64,000 nucleotides of DNA from Gymnopus androsaceus JB14. Taxonomy: Eukaryota > Basidiomycota > Agaricomycetes > Agaricales > Omphalotaceae. The stretch lies in contig ML769385.1 in the NCBI GenBank assembly GCA_009733575.1, forward strand, positions 671,188 to 735,187, in the 5' to 3' direction. Position 1 is the first letter of the stretch, and each line of letters starts with the position of its first letter. The translations under genes and the position numbers were made by a program. This document shows positions 1 to 10,132 of the stretch, one piece after another. The notes beneath the pieces were generated by a model. It was not told where the DNA came from. It was given only the letters and a program-made list of their open reading frames with translations, and did no database searches.

Positions 1-1117
1 CACGTAAATGGGAAGTAGAGACATTCCCGTTCAAGTCGTAATAATAGGCGTTCCGGATACCAGCAGGAAGGTGAACAGTCAACCGAGGGATAAGGTGGGA
101 ACCGCCGCGATTATAGAACGATTGGGTCTGGTGTTCAAGTCGCGAAAAGTGTCCCTTGAGCCTGAAATTCCATAAGCAAGATGAACAAAAGTTATAGACA
201 GAGTATACCTACTTTGGGCCAGCATTGTGCAGGACAATGTCGTCTTGGATGTTGAGATTGGCTCCCCAGTGGCTGATTTCTGCTGTACGCTTGAGGTCGA
301 GAACCTCAATGACAGGATACTCGTAAACATAGTGCAACACGATATGTTGCTGGTATTTCTCGATGAATGCTTTGTTGGTAGATGAAGGAACGTTGTTGTA
401 TGGGCCATAGGTCACGGTCGCTCCAGACTTTGTCACTGGACTTTCGAGAGTAAAGTCGTCAACTTTCTCAGGCGTAGTGTAAGAGAGGATACGTGGAGAA
501 GAAGACCTGGAACACAGAGGTTGGCAATCTGTCGCGGGAAATAATTTACTAGGACGTACTTGAGTTTCGTTCGTTGGACATTGGTTTTATAAGGGCTCAA
601 CACGAAAAGTGAGGTCTGATATTTGAGCGACTGGTCATCGTTTTGACCAGCTTGCTGCGGCCATGGCCACGTAGCGTGAGTTTGGACCGTCTCGAGAACA
701 AGATTGATAGTCCCGCCGACTTCGAGGGGTGTCTCAAGAGAGACGTCCAAATTGTGAGAGTTACTGCAAGATTATTAGTTAGCCTGGATATATATAAAGA
801 TGCGAAGCTGAAATTATTACGGACCTACCAGCCGGTGCTCCGCTATAAGTCACAGTTAAAGGCTGCTGTTTTCCTTTAACTTTGACCTCCAGCCAGCTGG
901 TGTTAAATATCTCATCCTCTGGAAGGGTGATGGTATACACGCTTGCATCTGCCTCGAGAGCCTTGACAGCAAAAGTGGTCGTGACGTGGACGAGAGAGCC
1001 TCCGAGGTCGACAGTACGGACAATGGCCGAATTTTCAAAGGACTGGCTGGATGCAGATAATGCTGGCACTGCTGCAGACAGCAAAACACAGGCGATTGCG
1101 TTCCACAGACGCAGCAT
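1..1117 (-). CDS. OST1: Oligosaccharyltransferase subunit 1 (ribophorin I), 3' part missing
   Basis: Subunit of the ER oligosaccharyltransferase, which moves the lipid-linked glycan to Asn of nascent secretory proteins. Read on the minus strand, the start at 1115-1117 opens a hydrophobic signal peptide (MLRLWNAIACVLLSAAVPA). The lumenal domain follows, with typical ribophorin I stretches such as IVRTVDLGGSLVHVTTT, YGPYNNVPS and YEYPVIEVLDLKR. Three short introns are supported by GT/AG borders, for example donor GTAGGTAT near 212, after which the protein resumes as LKGHFSRLEHQTQSFY. The window ends inside the coding region, so the C-terminal membrane segment is not visible. It lies 142 bp downstream of uL22m on the same strand. 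Family assignment is from sequence pattern; frame is clean throughout. Confidence 0.93.
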
Positions 1118-1259
1118 ATTTCGTGGAGAGAGTAAAAGATGAGAATTATAGACACGTTACACGTACACGATCAAGCGCTGGCGCCTTTCAGGCGTCTATC
1201 GCGCGCACATTACATCTCGCTCATTTTGCGAAGGACTGTAATATTAAGCATTTATTATT

Positions 1260-2258
1260 CTACCAAGCCCACATAGCTCCAGGATTCCGTATAGGTTTAT
1301 CCTCCCTTACAGCAGCAGCAGAAATGATTCTGTTCAGCTTATACGCTCGCGCCTTCTCCTTTTGCTCTTCTATAGTCCTTCCTTCCTTCAAAACGACGTG
1401 CATTTTGGCCTGCCTGTATGTTTGTATACCATGATGACCACGTCCTCGAGGCTCTATCATTTTAAAGGCCTTTCCCTTGTTCACCCAGGCCTCAGCTACG
1501 AAGAGTCAGTCTATACAGAACTATAAAATTAAGAGCTAATAGACGAACCAACAACCAACTTGGACTGGTCAAGGTGCTTGTAGCGGGACGCATGATCTTT
1601 TGCGGTGGCCAGCATGTTCATAATCCGTTTACTGGCACGCTTTTCGCTAAACTGCATCTGCAAAATTGCATAGTCGATAGGTTTCCCAGCGATCTGATTC
1701 CCCAGCATGTTAAGCTTTTCGATGAGACATTTTGAAGTAGGTCGTAGAGTATTTGTGCTGAAGTAGAAAGTATCAGCTACTAGAACCTCGGAAAGAAAAA
1801 AGAAAAAGTCGATACGCACAGAGGTTGGTTGAGGCTTTTTGGATTTTTTGGACGGAATAGCTTTGACTATTTTCGTCGGAGCATCGGGAGCTGCTGCCTC
1901 AATTTCTGGAACGACAGAGGGTGCCGCTGATTGCTCGAACAAGCTGAGCTGACCCTCTTCTCTTGCTTCTTCCTTTGCAGCCAAAAGTTCCTCCTTGGTT
2001 TCCTTCTCCCGCCGTGCCGGAGAAAATTTCTCTCTCAACCAACTTAGAGCGTTATATGAGCTTGCACTGTTTGAGCAAGATCAGAATATGAAAAAAGCAA
2101 GGTGGTCTCTCGGCGCACTTTCGAGTTTGAAGACCAAGCCGAGAGGGTCCGACGAGCGTATGCGCGGCAGATATTGAGCGCGTTACTGTAGGAAAAGCTC
2201 AGAAAGATTTAATAGTAAATAAAAGATATTACCCGCCATTGAGAACGCTTCTCTGCAT
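1260..2258 (-). CDS. MRPL22: Mitochondrial large-subunit ribosomal protein uL22m
   Basis: Structural protein of the mitochondrial 54S subunit, lining the peptide exit tunnel. The proposed start (2256-2258) gives MQRSVLNG, a basic mitochondrial presequence, followed by short exons. The core is unmistakable: [31 protein letters not shown], then [19 protein letters not shown] and the end NPGAMWAW. The last intron joins KLVV to [11 protein letters not shown]. One break: just before the core, the expected FKMSHRKLNMLG can only be read if one base of the four-T run at 1716-1719 (AAAA on the coding strand) is ignored; otherwise the frame hits TAA. This is either a sequence error or a real lesion in an essential gene. 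The start codon faces YOS1 91 bp away. Confidence 0.88.
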
Positions 2259-2349
2259 TGCAAGATTGGGTTAAGGAGAGAAGTATAAAGTCACGTTGCA
2301 GAATTGCATCTTTCTCCGTTTCATCCACGTCGGCTTCACGCGCCCACCA

Positions 2350-2734
2350 ATGACCATGCTGGGCACAATTCTTTATGTTTCCATTCTTCTCGTGAACGCA
2401 ATGGCTGTATTGAGCGAAGATCGTTTTCTGGCGCGAAGTACTTGTTTCGGTTCGATATTCCGAGCCTCACTAATGTTCACTTTGCAGTTGGCTGGACCTC
2501 TGCTCGCCCTCCAAACGTCAGTAATCCGGGCTTCCAAGCCTATGACCAGATGGCCCTTGGGCAGGAAGTTGGAATAAAGACCAAGATAATTGACCTCATC
2601 AGCGCTGTGCGGACTTTACTACGGAGTACGTGTCCTCTTATTTTTTAATACCATCTCTCATGATCTCGTCCACAGTACCATTAATTGCAGTCAATATACT
2701 AGTCATTTTGTACGAATTGATACTCGGTGGTTAA
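2350..2734 (+). CDS. YOS1: Yos1-like ER-to-Golgi transport protein (IER3IP1 homologue)
   Basis: Small membrane protein of the COPII/Golgi Yip1-Yif1-Yos1 complex needed for ER-to-Golgi vesicle traffic. Three exons, 2350-2437, 2488-2625 and 2676-2734, join cleanly by GT..AG introns and give about 94 residues. The N-terminal helix is MTMLGTILYVSILLVNAMAV followed by LSEDRFLARIGW. The C-terminal part has IKTKIIDLISAVRTLLR joined to IPLIAVNILVILYELILGG. These are the two membrane segments and the conserved SEDRFLARIGW signature of the family; length is normal. The last codons lie at the edge of the duplicated block that carries the secreted-protein gene. It diverges from uL22m. Confidence 0.93.
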
Positions 2735-3548
2735 AGAACAAATGACTTTCGACCAGAAATTAGACCATTCAGAACCTATCGTGTTCAAACCCATGTAAAG
2801 TCACCAGGGCACAAAATAGAGGCGGAGTCGTAGGTCTGGGAGAAGAAAGGTCAATCGTTGACTGCCAAACCACAGCTGAGCATACCTTTGGAGAAAGGTT
2901 ACCAGACTATGACCGCCGTCCGATAACCTGCAGTCATAATAAATACCAGAGTTATTTGCCGAGCCAAACTGGTATATCAACTTCGTCCCATGCCATTTCC
3001 AAGTGCCTTTGTCGATTCCGCTCGGTTTCTCGTCCAAAATCAACTGCAATGGAAATTGTTCTGTCCCAGGGGCGTGTTCGCTGCCGTTCACAATATTAAC
3101 AGCGTGTGTGCAGCTATCGTTGACGTATCGCCACAAACGATTTTGGCGAACGTAGTAAAACGACGGTTCAGAGGTTAAAGCTGAGATTTCCGACTTCATC
3201 TGTGTACTCTAATCAATTGCATGTACGGTTTCTGGACATTCTGATACGCACTTGGACCACGAACATTCAGGTGCCTCGGGAGTGATTTCTTGCTGTGTCG
3301 GAATTCATTGGCTTGTAAAGAGGACAAGCCAGGAATCAACGATCCTATGGCGCTGAAGCCGCCGAAGCTCGGAATAGCCAAGCCTACTGTCGCAAACCAA
3401 GCTAGGAGAACTAAGAGAATGGCTCGGAATCGATACATGACGACAAACAGACCGGAGAACATGACTGGGTTTAAGTACTGAAATCGAATTCCCGCACGAC
3501 GTGTCGCGAGTTAGAGTAGTTTGAAATTCTACCCATGTCAATCTCCGA
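2722..3548. repeat. Segmental duplication, copy A
   Basis: About 820 bp that recurs at 4866-5690 in the same orientation. Similarity starts at the last codons of YOS1 (GGTGGTTAAAG against AGTGGTCAAAG), runs through the whole secreted-protein gene, and ends just past the shared stretch CGAATTCCCGCACGA. I judge identity to be high but with many substitutions and a few indels; not computed. Confidence 0.85.
2769..3438 (-). CDS. Small secreted protein of unknown function, copy A (frame interrupted)
   Basis: Paralogue of the gene at 4910-5573. Starting at the ATG at 3436-3438 (homologous to the start of copy B; an in-frame ATG at 3460-3462 is an alternative), it has a strong signal peptide (RFRAILLVLLAWFATVGLA) and then FGGFSAIGSLIPGLSSL. 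Exon 2 carries LWRYVNDSCTHAVNIVNGSE, LILDEKPSGIDKGTWKW and SGIYYDC with several N-glycosylation sequons. The last exon ends in LHGFEHDRF. Copy B shows the intron phase: GTGCGTAT donor, CAG acceptor, then EVGNLSLTSEP. In copy A one additional base in the T run at 3177-3179 (AAA on the plus strand) breaks this frame. So A is either a young pseudogene or mis-sequenced. No domain recognised; a secreted Agaricomycete-specific family is my inference. Confidence 0.6.
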
Positions 3549-3693
3549 CCAGTGAATTCTGGTTGTTTAGTGAGACCGTGAGAGCCCTGGCTCGAGCGCT
3601 GAATGCAAGGTGCAGCTCAGCGCCTATTATTTGACTTCTCATCGATTCAACTAGAGTCAAGATCACAACGCCGAGCATCATGACATTTCCTCA

Positions 3694-4680
3694 ATGGCGC
3701 AGATAACGCTTCAGATGGATGATCTTCCTGACATCTCTATTCCAGAAGAAGAGTGCGACAAGATGGCGCAGGACCAGGTCTTGACTGACAACGTGAAGGC
3801 CTAGCTTTTGGCCCACACTCTCAGTTGGCTCGCCAAAAAGTGTAAGGCATGTCAAGGAAGAGACACGTATCTGGCACTGCTGAATCCCAATCTTCCAAGC
3901 ACTTCAGACCCAACATCAAGCTTAACTCTGTTGACCCTACTCAACCAGTCTGATGTCTCCTTCGAAGACCCGACGCTTTCCGTTGGCCTTTATGGCTACC
4001 ACACTCCTCTTGCCCTCTTCAACATGATTTCTATCCGCCGAACCAAACTCTCCCATCTCGCCAATAAACTTAAGATCCCAGATGTAGTGGACATGATTCG
4101 AAGAATCAAAGAAGATCGTGATGCAGGGCCTGCCGAGTATCTACAGTCTATACTATACTACGAGTGGCTAGAGGCCTCCAGGAACTTTTCACCTATTCAA
4201 TCCTCCCTATATGCAGAAGTGACAACACTAATGAACCCCAGTTCTACAAGAGACATTTTGGTGCCTTTGAGAACCAGCCAGAGTCGTTCAAGATGTTTGA
4301 GTTTGGGGGGATCTCGAATTGGAGCTTCATCTGAAGCACTGGATTGAATCAACAGAATTCTATTCTGTCGAATACTATTGGATATCTTCTCTTCATCATG
4401 CTCCAAAAAGTGCCTAGCGCCAGCCACGTCTGCACTTCTGTGGTGGACCTCATGCATCCCTCACCCTCGGATAGACCCACTGGTCACGATCCCGTCCGCT
4501 ACTCTCGTCCGCATTCCCCTTCCCGCTCTTGCTTGGCACGGTTTTTCCAACACGAAGTTTTATCGACATCTTTCTGCCAAACACGTCTCCAGAATATACA
4601 GAACTCCCCAAATACAACCTTTAGGATAGCCCATTCTTGGTCAATATCTATGCATGGGTTTTGCTTCAGCTTACATGGAA
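3694..4680 (+). pseudogene. Decayed protein-coding gene of unknown family
   Basis: An open stretch starts at 3694 with MAQITLQMDDLPDISIPEEE, meets an in-frame TAG at about 3802, and continues in the same frame for some 170 residues, for example KIPDVVDMIRRIKEDRDAG and AEYLQSILYYEWLEASRNF. After about 4240 the plausible reading (FYKRHFGAFENQPESFKMF, later FYSVEYYWISSLHHAPKSA) is scattered over other frames. The codon pattern suggests a former gene rather than random ORFs. It lies between the two copies of the secreted-protein gene. I do not recognise the family. Confidence 0.4.
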
Positions 4681-4689
4681 GGCTTGGTA

Positions 4690-4866
4690 AGTCCCTTTAT
4701 TCGCTGGTTTTCGCTGGTTTATTACCTCTATTCGCTATTCGCCGGGTTATTACCCATACTAGTCCCGGATTCACTATTCGCTGGGTCATTTCCTATGTTC
4801 GTTCTTTCTCTGACACATTTGCCATATTCACTGGTTTATTACCTCTTTTACCTTACTTTGCTACGC
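4690..4866. repeat. Degenerate short direct repeats
   Basis: A T- and C-rich stretch in which variants of TTCGCTGGTTTATTACC recur about eight times at irregular spacing, for example near 4700, 4715, 4740, 4780 and 4830. It abuts the left edge of duplication copy B and may mark the site where the segment was inserted or re-joined. Confidence 0.55.
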
Positions 4867-5690
4867 AGTGGTCAAAGAAGAAGTGACTTTCGACCGGAAA
4901 TGAAACCATTCAGAACGTGTCATGTTCAAAGCCATGTAAGCTCAACAGGGTACACATTGGAAGCGGTCTCGTAACTCTGGGAGAAGGCAGGTCAATCACT
5001 GACTACCAACTCACAACTGAGCGTACCTTTGGAGAAAGGTTAGCACAATGTGACCGCCGTCCGGTAACGTGCAGTCATAGTAAACGCCAGAGTTATTTGA
5101 GGGGCCCAACTGGTATATCAAGTTCGTCCCCTGCCATTTCCAAGCGCCCTTGTCGATTCCGCTCGGTTTCTCATCCAAAATCAACTGCAATGGAAACTGG
5201 TCTGTCCCAGGGGCGTGTTCGCTGCTGTTGACGACATTGACAGCGTGTATGCAGCTATCGTTAACATATCGCCACAAACGATCGCGGTGAATGTAGTAGA
5301 ACGTCGGTTCAGAGGTTAAGCTAAGATTTCCGACTTCATCTGCGTACTCTAATCAACTCCAATGCAGAGTTTCTAGACATCATGATACGCACTTGGGCCA
5401 CGAACATTGAGGTGCTTCGGGAGTGATTTTTTGCTGTGTCGGAATTCATTGGCTTGTAAAGAGGACAAGCCAGGAATTAATGATCCTATTGCGCTGAAGC
5501 CGCCGAAGGTTGGAATAGCCAAGCCTATCGCAAACCAAGCTAAGAGAACCAAAAGAATGACTGGGAATCGCATGATGACGACCAGACCGAGAACATGCCG
5601 ACTGGGTTTAAGTACTGAAATCGAATTCCCGCACGAGTCACGACGTGTCGCTAGATTAGAGTAGTTTCCGAAATTCTACCTAGGTCGATC
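4866..5690. repeat. Segmental duplication, copy B
   Basis: Second copy of the block at 2722-3548, same orientation, carrying the intact-looking secreted-protein gene. Its left edge still matches the last codons of YOS1 although no YOS1 exon is present. This suggests that the duplicated unit was cut from sequence starting at the YOS1 stop codon. Confidence 0.85.
4910..5573 (-). CDS. Small secreted protein of unknown function, copy B
   Basis: Three exons on the minus strand give a protein of about 180 residues. A signal peptide (MRFPVILLVLLAWFAIGLA) is followed by IPTFGGFSAIGSLIPGL and a basic stretch (FRHSKKSLPKHLNVRGP) that could be a pro-region. The mature part has EPTFYYIHRDRLWRYVNDSC, QLILDEKPSGIDKGAWKW, NNSGVYYDC and a short tail ending LHGFEHDTF. 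The introns are GTGCGTAT..CGCAG and GTACGCTC..CCCAG, both keeping frame. Two cysteines (VNDSC and YYDC) could form a disulfide, and sequons NDS, NSS and NNS are present. No enzymatic motif is visible. The repeated aromatic/Gly pattern around WKWxGTxLIYQ recalls small beta-rich secreted proteins of mushrooms, but function is unknown. Confidence 0.72.
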
Positions 5691-5790
5691 CTTCCGAGAT
5701 CCTTCTAACCCTTTCTAACCAGTAGGAAACGCGCTTGATGAGACGGGCAGCGCGTGACAAAAAATTTACGCGTGCGGCCCGGACGCTGAA

Positions 5791-7664
5791 ATGCTTCCAA
5801 AACATTCATCTCGTCTGATATTTTCACGCTCATTCACTCGAGTAGGCCCTTCAACACAACGTCGGACTGACGGTCCTCCCATACCCAGAAAACAGCCTTC
5901 GTCATCATTCAAGGCAGAACCCGCGTCGAAATACAGATCGAAACATTATAATCCTACATCTACTTCCAATGATTCCAAACCTACCGAGAAAATCCACCTT
6001 GAACCTCACATCCTCTCAAGGCGGTTGATAAAACTTTGCGACGACAGAAGGCTAGATGTTGCCGTTGCAATGTTGAAAAATTCGCCTCTGGACGCTCAAA
6101 ACGTTCCTGTATGGAACACCTTAATTTGGGAATGTCTAAAAGCAGAACGATATCGACTTGGTCATGATCTTTATATCGACGTATGTTTTTTTAACAGTCT
6201 TACAGAGTTGTGCTTATTACGAATTATGTGTAGATGAAACGAAGAGGACACAGGCCAAACACACGAACCTTCCAAACTTTAATGAACGGTCTTTCTCGGA
6301 TAGAGGACTGGGACTCCCATACGAAACAGCTCGCACATTCACATTCCATTTATGAGCTTTCAGGCGTCACGTCGACGCCATCAAAAAGCACGATCCCTCC
6401 AGCGCTGAGCTCTCCGTAGCTCCCATTGCAGCCTATGTGAAAATACTAGGCTCCGCGGGTCTTCATCAGCAGATTTTCGACGTGTTTTATAGTCTTGATA
6501 CAGAGGGCCGTCTCGCTCCTGACCGCTTCCTCTTCACCGCCATGTTTCAGGCGTTGGCCGTCAAGCCATACACGGATTCTGACAATTTCGTGCAAAATGC
6601 AGCTAGTGCCAAGTTATTGTGGAACCTGATGCTCAAGGCATCGCGTCGAACCAATTTTTCCATAGATGGGTTTTTGGTATCGTCTGCAATCATCGCCCTC
6701 TCCCGAGGCCGTGACGCAGATCAAGAGTTTGCGCTTGGTCTAGTAGCGGAGCATTTTGGACTGGTCGCATTCGACGCGGTGGACGAGCCTGCTTCTCCGA
6801 AGAAGGAAGAAAAGGGCAGTATCCCCCTCGAACCACAGTCGTTCGCTGCTGTTCTTACATTATGTCGGAACAGTGCTAAACCTATCCATGCAATCAACTT
6901 TTTCGCCGCAGTTCTTAAACGCCCCGAATCTCAGGGTGGACCATCCATCATTGACCGAGCACACGTCGAACAGGTGCTACAATCTTTCCTTGCCGCCGAA
7001 ATCCCAGCATCTTCCCAAAAAGCTTTAGAGCTTGTTGAGTGGATGCTTGCCCAAGAGATTAAATCTTCTTCCTCTGTTGCAGCCAAAATTCGACCCACCC
7101 ATTCCACGTTCAATCTTATCATCTCTCAGATATGCAGAGCTGAGAACGACTGGCGCGTCGCCGCCAAGGTGTTCGATCTTATGACCGGCTACCACTCTCA
7201 TGACTTTATGGACGGCGTAGAAGCAACGAAGCCACGCTTTGATCGTCGTTCCCCGGGAAGAAATATCCCTCCCACTGCAGAGGTCCTCTCCAGTATGATG
7301 CGGATCGCTGTAGGCTCTGAAAGTCGGGCAAATATTCGTCAGGCCTTGCGTCTAATTCACTATTTCGGCTTCCGGTCGTTAATACAGCCTCCAGACACGT
7401 TGGAATCGAAAAAGGCCATGAAGGATAAAGCATTCTATATTTCCAAACTAGCGCAAGCTGTTTTGGCAGGGATCAAAGATTGTGTCCAGCCAGAGCACTC
7501 TGAGCGAGAAACCACGTGCAAACGATCTTGGGCGATGGCGGTTACTTCAGTCCGACGCGCAAAAAGTTTTGGATTCTGAATCTGGCGACGATATCATTCA
7601 CCAAAAGCCGAGGTCGAGGTTTGAGAAGAAGCCATTGCAACAGTACGTTAGACCGGCCATGTAA
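5791..7664 (+). CDS. Pentatricopeptide-repeat protein, probably mitochondrial (two frame breaks)
   Basis: PPR proteins bind organellar RNA. The start at 5791 opens a Ser/Arg-rich presequence (MLPKHSSRLIFSRSFTR). One clear intron, 6181-6233 (GTATGT..TGTAG), joins YRLGHDLYID to MKRRGHRPNTRTFQTLMNG, a typical PPR helix pair. Further repeat-like helices include AAYVKILGSAGLHQQIFDVF, SFAAVLTLCRNSAKPIHAI and THSTFNLIISQICRAENDW. Two breaks: at 6356/6357 the natural join HSIYE to FRRHVDAIKKHDP needs one extra base. Near 7470-7490 the C-terminus either ends as ERETTCKRSWAMAV..., or, with a one-base shift, continues as SSQSTLSEKPRANDLGRWR to a stop at 7664. I favour the second because its codon use looks normal. 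Sequence error or recent decay are both possible. Confidence 0.7.
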
Positions 7665-7829
7665 TTAATACCCCTCTTTTTGAATTATTTTTTCACCCGT
7701 CTCCTATCTTTCTCCCTTCATGTAACTTACATCCAAACTCTCGGTCCTGAGTTCTAACTTTTAGTGTGCATCTGGCGTTCCATATCATCTGCGTCCCAAG
7801 TATCCGCCCCCCAAGTATTCGCCCCCCTG
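7665..7829. other. Short convergent intergenic spacer
   Basis: Spacer between the 3' ends of the PPR gene and the DUF6534-like gene; T-rich, no gene seen. The repeated phrase GTATYCGCCCCCC occurs twice around 7800-7826. Confidence 0.5.
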
Positions 7830-9571
7830 CTAGAGCAATATCAGGTTGGCGAACATGAGCATACGAGAGGTCTGAAATACATACATATTAATAAGCTCAA
7901 CACTATGCCTAACATCTCTAGGGTTGGTATTTCGGCCAGAAACAGACAAAGTCCGCATCGAGATACTGGTACCAGTTGGTCCCGATGGTAAGCCTGAACC
8001 TGTGAACAAAGCCTGGGCACTCTTCGTGTATTCACTACATGAATGTGATGTGAGCGTTTCTCGATGGTGCAGACCGTAAGAAGCGTACGAGAGACGATAA
8101 CAGAGAAGGCATAGGCTTTACATATGGCGAAATCAATCAAGACTAGCAGAAGGGAAGAATTAGTTGCGCCTTTTCTTCAGGTTGGAACTCAAAGTACTCA
8201 CAGAAATACAGCCCGATGTTAGGTACTTTGAACAGGGCGAATGTGAGGACTTGGGGTAGCAGTGAGAATACATTCGCCTGAATGGTACGGGTGATAATGT
8301 GAGTAAATGTCCTTCAAAGAGAGAGAGAGAGAGCACAGTCAGAAAAAAGTGATACAATAATCGAATACTACTCACATTTTCGCTCCTGACGGAAGTGCAA
8401 TGGATGGTTTTATTCCCAGATAATAGACGATCCCACACGTTATGCTGAAATCTGCAACACTAGTGGGCAGTCAGAATAACGAAATAATGGATGGATGGAT
8501 AGGTCGTACAGGGATGAGGATAGCCATATGTAACCTGAAAAAGAGCTCCAAAGTGAGATAAAGTGGACCCCAAATCCTCAACAACAGACCTATTGGTCTA
8601 ACGAACAATGTTATTCAGAATAAAATTTAATTTTCATAGAAAGGTTGACCCACAAAACACCTCCGATATCCGTTAAGAGTTTATGTTGAGCCCAGTAAGA
8701 AATGACCCATAGGATGATCCCTGAAGTAGCCGTAAACTTGAAAATCATACAAATGGGACCTGGATAGACGTTACATACCGAACTGCGTGAATGAGAGGAC
8801 CGTAACACAAACAGGAAGAAGCCAGTTGCGCTCCTGGCTGATCTTCCATATCCTCCAAGAAAAAAAGGTTTGCACGACAAGGGCACAAGTGCCGCTGGAC
8901 GAGGAGTGTCAGGAGGATGGTGCAGTTGAATGAATTAGGACATACACGCAAAATGTATCGACAAGGAGAGACCTAAAGTCGCAGATCGTTAACAGAGGTA
9001 TACCGAAGGAAAGCATACGCACACTGGCATCAGGTACAGCACCGCCGGAACTGCATAGTTTGTGACAGTCCAATTATAACACCAATAGGCATCACTAACA
9101 GTATTCGCTATGCTCAATAAAAGCACGACAGTGACGACGAGTTTGAATGCCAGACGATCCTTGGTGTAGACTGCGTAGTAGCGCCACGCTGAATAGGATG
9201 GTGAGCAGGCAAAGAAGCAGTAAATGAGACAATGGCTTGCCTGCGCACAGAACAATCCCACATGTTAATATCTACAAGAGAATGTTAATAAACTAGATTA
9301 CCATAAAGCTTGTATACTCACAGACAAGAAACTGCCGACAACCTAATGGGTATCCGGTATAATCTTCAGTCTCGAAGAATACTGGTAGGAGCACAACACA
9401 CACCAAAGCGCCGACGGTCAAATCTAGAAGGCTTGCAGTCATTTCTATTCCAAGGTGGAATGAATCTCCTGGAGTAGGGCCATGATTGGGATACTATAAT
9501 ATAAGGCCGCGGGAAGACAGGAGTCGCATAGGGGGCTGCCAGAGGACCATTTCCAGTGTCGTTACCCTGCA
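7830..9571 (-). CDS. DUF6534-type multispan membrane protein
   Basis: Family of Agaricomycete membrane proteins with about seven helices, function unknown. Reading the minus strand through many short exons gives family-typical segments in order: LLDLTVGALVCVVLL; WRYYAVYTKDRLAFKLVV with VVLLLSIANTVSDAYWCYNW; TCALVVQTFFSWRIWKIS with ERNWLLPVCVTVLSFTQFG; MIFKFTATSGIILWVIS; ADFSITCGIVYYLGIKPS; TIQANVFSLLPQVLTFALFK; KAYAFSVIVS; and a Ser-rich tail ending in NLILL with stop at 7830-7832. The start is uncertain; MQGNDTGNG at 9570 is one candidate. A (GA)n tract at 8319-8333 lies in the polypyrimidine part of an intron. Individual exon joins were not all proven, so integrity is not certain. Confidence 0.68.
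8319..8333. repeat. (GA)n microsatellite in an intron of the DUF6534-like gene
   Basis: Seven GA units; on the coding strand they form a (TC)n tract just before an acceptor (TTGAAG). Confidence 0.75.
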
Positions 9572-10132
9572 TCCTGTCCCATTTACTGGTTTGCAGCCGA
9601 ATCCAGCTACTTACTATCGTATAGGCAAACTCATCTTAGTCGATTAATGCATTGGAACAACCACAGGCAACGGCGACCATTAATTCTGATAGTGATGCAC
9701 TAGCCGCACTTGGTAGGAGAGTTGCGGAGATGATGGGAAGCAGATAGACTGGGGTGATGAATTTGAATTTGACAGATGAGCGGAGCTGGTCCGGGGGAGA
9801 GGGAGGTAACAGCGATGCCACGCTCATTACATCGCGTTCCACTACCAACGTCATTGCCCTCTATCACCAGTTCAGTATCATTAGTACCCCGCCACCTGTG
9901 ATGCCATATCACCGAGGCTATATATTTTGAGGAGGAAATCTAGACTCAGCCGCCTAATCGAAAAACTCGACCAGAGTAATTAGCAGCGTGCAAAGAAAAC
10001 CAAGTTCCTACTGCTTTAAGAACGACCCTGGACTACCAAGACTACCGTGGATCTCTGGCGATAATAGCCCTATACCGCATCGGAATTATTCGACCTCCAA
10101 AGAGATTTGAGTTTACAAACTGTAAGATGCGC
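9572..10132. other. Gene-poor stretch
   Basis: Upstream side of the DUF6534-like gene. Only short unsupported ORFs; I see no RNA gene or repeat. Confidence 0.4.
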
